This document shows positions 54,291 to 56,398 of a stretch of DNA of 56,398 nucleotides, in pieces (position 1 is the first letter of the stretch; every line of letters starts with the position of its first letter). A program made the position numbers and the translations under genes. The notes under the pieces were generated by a model. It had not been told where the DNA came from and ran no database searches. It was given only the letters and a program-made list of their open reading frames with translations. Source of the stretch: Branchiostoma floridae. Taxonomy: Eukaryota; Chordata; Leptocardii; Amphioxiformes; Branchiostomatidae. The DNA lies in contig NC_049992.1 of NCBI RefSeq assembly GCF_000003815.2, positions 12,620,191 through 12,676,588 on the forward strand. Reading direction: 5' to 3'.

Positions 54291-56398
54291 GCTTGAGGCT
54301 AGCTAGCGCCTAAAACTTTTCCCATACATGTACATATCCCACTCCGAAATTAAGGACGATGCGATTTTTTTCGGTCCTGTCCACCCGGGCGCAAACCCAA
54401 GCCGCTGCCACGGTTCACGGGATTTGGACCTCTTCAGATGGCGAGTGGCAGTGTGCGTAGACCTCTATAACAAGCTGACACCTCTAAAGTATAGAAACAA
54501 AGCCAGGGCTGGCCATGCGCCAAAGAACCACTTCAACAACTACATCTCGCCTGTAGTTTGAGAAATCGCACAAAACTTCGTTCAAAGTCAAGTACAAACT
54601 AGAGAAAAGGAGAGCCATGGGTCACTGTGGGTCATACCTAGGAACTCATCAGGTCCGCGAACACAGCTACATGTAATTATGGGGAAGCAAATTGAAGCGG
54701 GAAAGTTCAAGGGGGCAAGATGTATCGATTTGTACAAGGCGCTCAATACTTTGAAATCCTCTTCGCATTCGGTATATACGTGTAGGTATGGTATACAGGG
54801 CAAAGTTCGTACCTTCCAGAAAGTCTAGATTGAACTGCTGTAATGGGAATAAATGCTACTTCCCACCAAGTGTAATTTTGGGGTACCGCAAGGCTACATA
54901 TTTGGACCCCTGTTGCCTGTAATGATGCTTAATATCTATACTCCAGGATATGTCCAGTCCCGTTGAATCAAAGAACGAGAACGACGAGGTCAACTGCTGC
55001 AACAGCACACTCAAATGGATCTTGAAAAGACCTTAGAAGGCTTTTTTTGTGTGTAGATAATGTGGACTCTATGATTCGAACGTATGCAGCAATCAGCGCA
55101 ACAAATAATGCAACGTGCGTGTGATGTGTAAAAATATGTATTCTAACCGCATGCCTCACTTGTCCCAGTCCTATTCGTGTACAATACTATTATCCAAAGT
55201 AGGTTTCTTCCGTCCAAGGTACTCCAAAAGAACATTAATATTGACTTTTCAGAAGTTCAAAACGTTGCCGGGCGGATGCAGTTCCAATACAGACAAAATC
55301 TATTATGAAGACCCTTTGTCTGGTAGGAAGCTAAGGCGGCACATCATGTTCAACTACCATCACTAAAAGTCTCCTTTCACGCCTCTTCTGAACGCTTTTC
55401 CGCACGGTAAGGCCCAGACGTCCGTCTCCAGACAGACTAATGCTAGTCCTCGTAGCGCTTTAACGTCAGGGGAAGGTACAGGCAAAGTGCATAAGACACT
55501 CTGAGGCTGTAACTATGCACCAACAGACATCAGTGTGGCTCCTACTATATATACAAGATCTAGAGATGTAGACACGTTAAGAGGAGAAGAATGAAGGTAA
55601 AGGTAAGATTACGATTATGAGATTATGAGATTACATAGATTACGAGAACTTTGAAAGAAGAAGAAATTCGTGTAAGCGTTCAAAGGTGAAGTAATTAAGA
55701 AATCTGACAACTTCTCCGCAACCAGATTTTGAACTTCAAACGATACTTGATAAAGAAATAGTGATTGAAAGCAAAACTTGCCAAAACTGAAAGATTGGAA
55801 AGAAACCCCAATATCCCCTCCTCTTTACGGTTCTGATATTCTAATAAAACAGTAAGTTCAAACTGGGACAATATGGCTCCAATTGTATACCGTGACTTGC
55901 CAAGCTTAGCCTGAGAGACTTGGCTGTTTTTGGCCCAATGCTAAAAAACAATGAATCAATCTGTAACGTTAGAACTGCCGCCCTCTTTCATATCCATGTC
56001 GCCATTAACCAGTAGGATCACGACCAAAGCATGAAATAAGAAAGGTCACTGTGATGAAGAGAGAAACAGGAGCTTTCCAGTGACTGCAACAGTACTAGTT
56101 GCCAGTGACAGCACGCCACCCAGGATCACCAAATTTGGAAGGCTGAGAGCAGTAGGCAGGTGGAAGCTTAAGGACATGACTGAAAATGCATGCCGCTGCG
56201 CGTGAGCGGAAATTGAAAACATATCTTACTCTAGCTTCTTTGTGATTTGGTTGATTTCGATTTGTGAGGGCAATGATGACTCAAATAACCAAATTATGTT
56301 ATTGAATTTTTTAAAATTAAGTGTATGCCGACTATGAATCTAAAGCCCAATGATACTATACAAAGCCGGATGATAAAAACGCATGCATAATCTAGAGA
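54291..56398. other. Right end of the window, no confident gene
   Basis: One possible terminal exon lies at 55251-55366 (see findings). The rest has no recognised exon, and I found no continuation of the GPCR. Confidence 0.4.

Overview
The window is eukaryotic: coding is split into short exons with GT/AG borders, introns are AT-rich and packed with transposon debris, and 3' ends carry AATAAA signals. An amphioxus (Branchiostoma) genome is my best inference. It rests on the deuterostome-style vigilin, on a B-cell-type MZB1 homologue in a genome with invertebrate-like repeats, on tRNA-derived SINEs, and on L2/CR1-like non-LTR tails ending in AAATAAATAAATAC. No species-level search was possible.

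Layout, left to right. (1) 1-11380, + strand: the 3' three quarters of vigilin (HDLBP), 16 exons encoding 914 residues with 11 KH domains, followed by a 3'UTR with signals near 11800 and 12555. Its introns hold MITEs, a Penelope-like fragment with a hammerhead-ribozyme motif, a 94-bp minisatellite and an internally triplicated last intron. (2) 13336-16804 and 17934-21834, + strand: two tandem galactose-3-O-sulfotransferase genes. Each has four exons with the same splice phases, and they share a proximal promoter block. (3) 22524-26134, - strand: an unrecognised 724-residue, largely disordered protein with a candidate PKA RII-anchoring helix. Its promoter and first coding exon occur twice, 3.1 kb apart (second copy at 29169-29223), and an octamer-rich tandem array lies between the copies. 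(4) 30866-33214, - strand: a complete 191-residue MZB1/pERp1-like ER protein with signal peptide, six cysteines and a C-terminal NDEL. (5) 33215-42168: gene-free and rich in tandem repeats, foldback elements and SINEs. (6) 42169-42496, + strand: the first coding exon of a rhodopsin-family peptide GPCR (TM1-TM2). Its next exon is not visible in the remaining 13.9 kb. (7) 42497-56398: mostly repeats and sequence in which I see no gene.

The genes do not form a pathway; they are independent neighbours. Vigilin (RNA-binding KH scaffold), the sulfotransferases (Golgi glycan or glycolipid sulfation), MZB1 (ER folding) and the GPCR (surface receptor) are single-function metazoan genes. The most unusual features are structural. 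They are the duplicated promoter and first exon around the disordered gene, the intron duplications inside vigilin, the mosaic divergence of the sulfotransferase pair, and a foldback transposon family with matching termini and 8-10 bp target duplications at two places.
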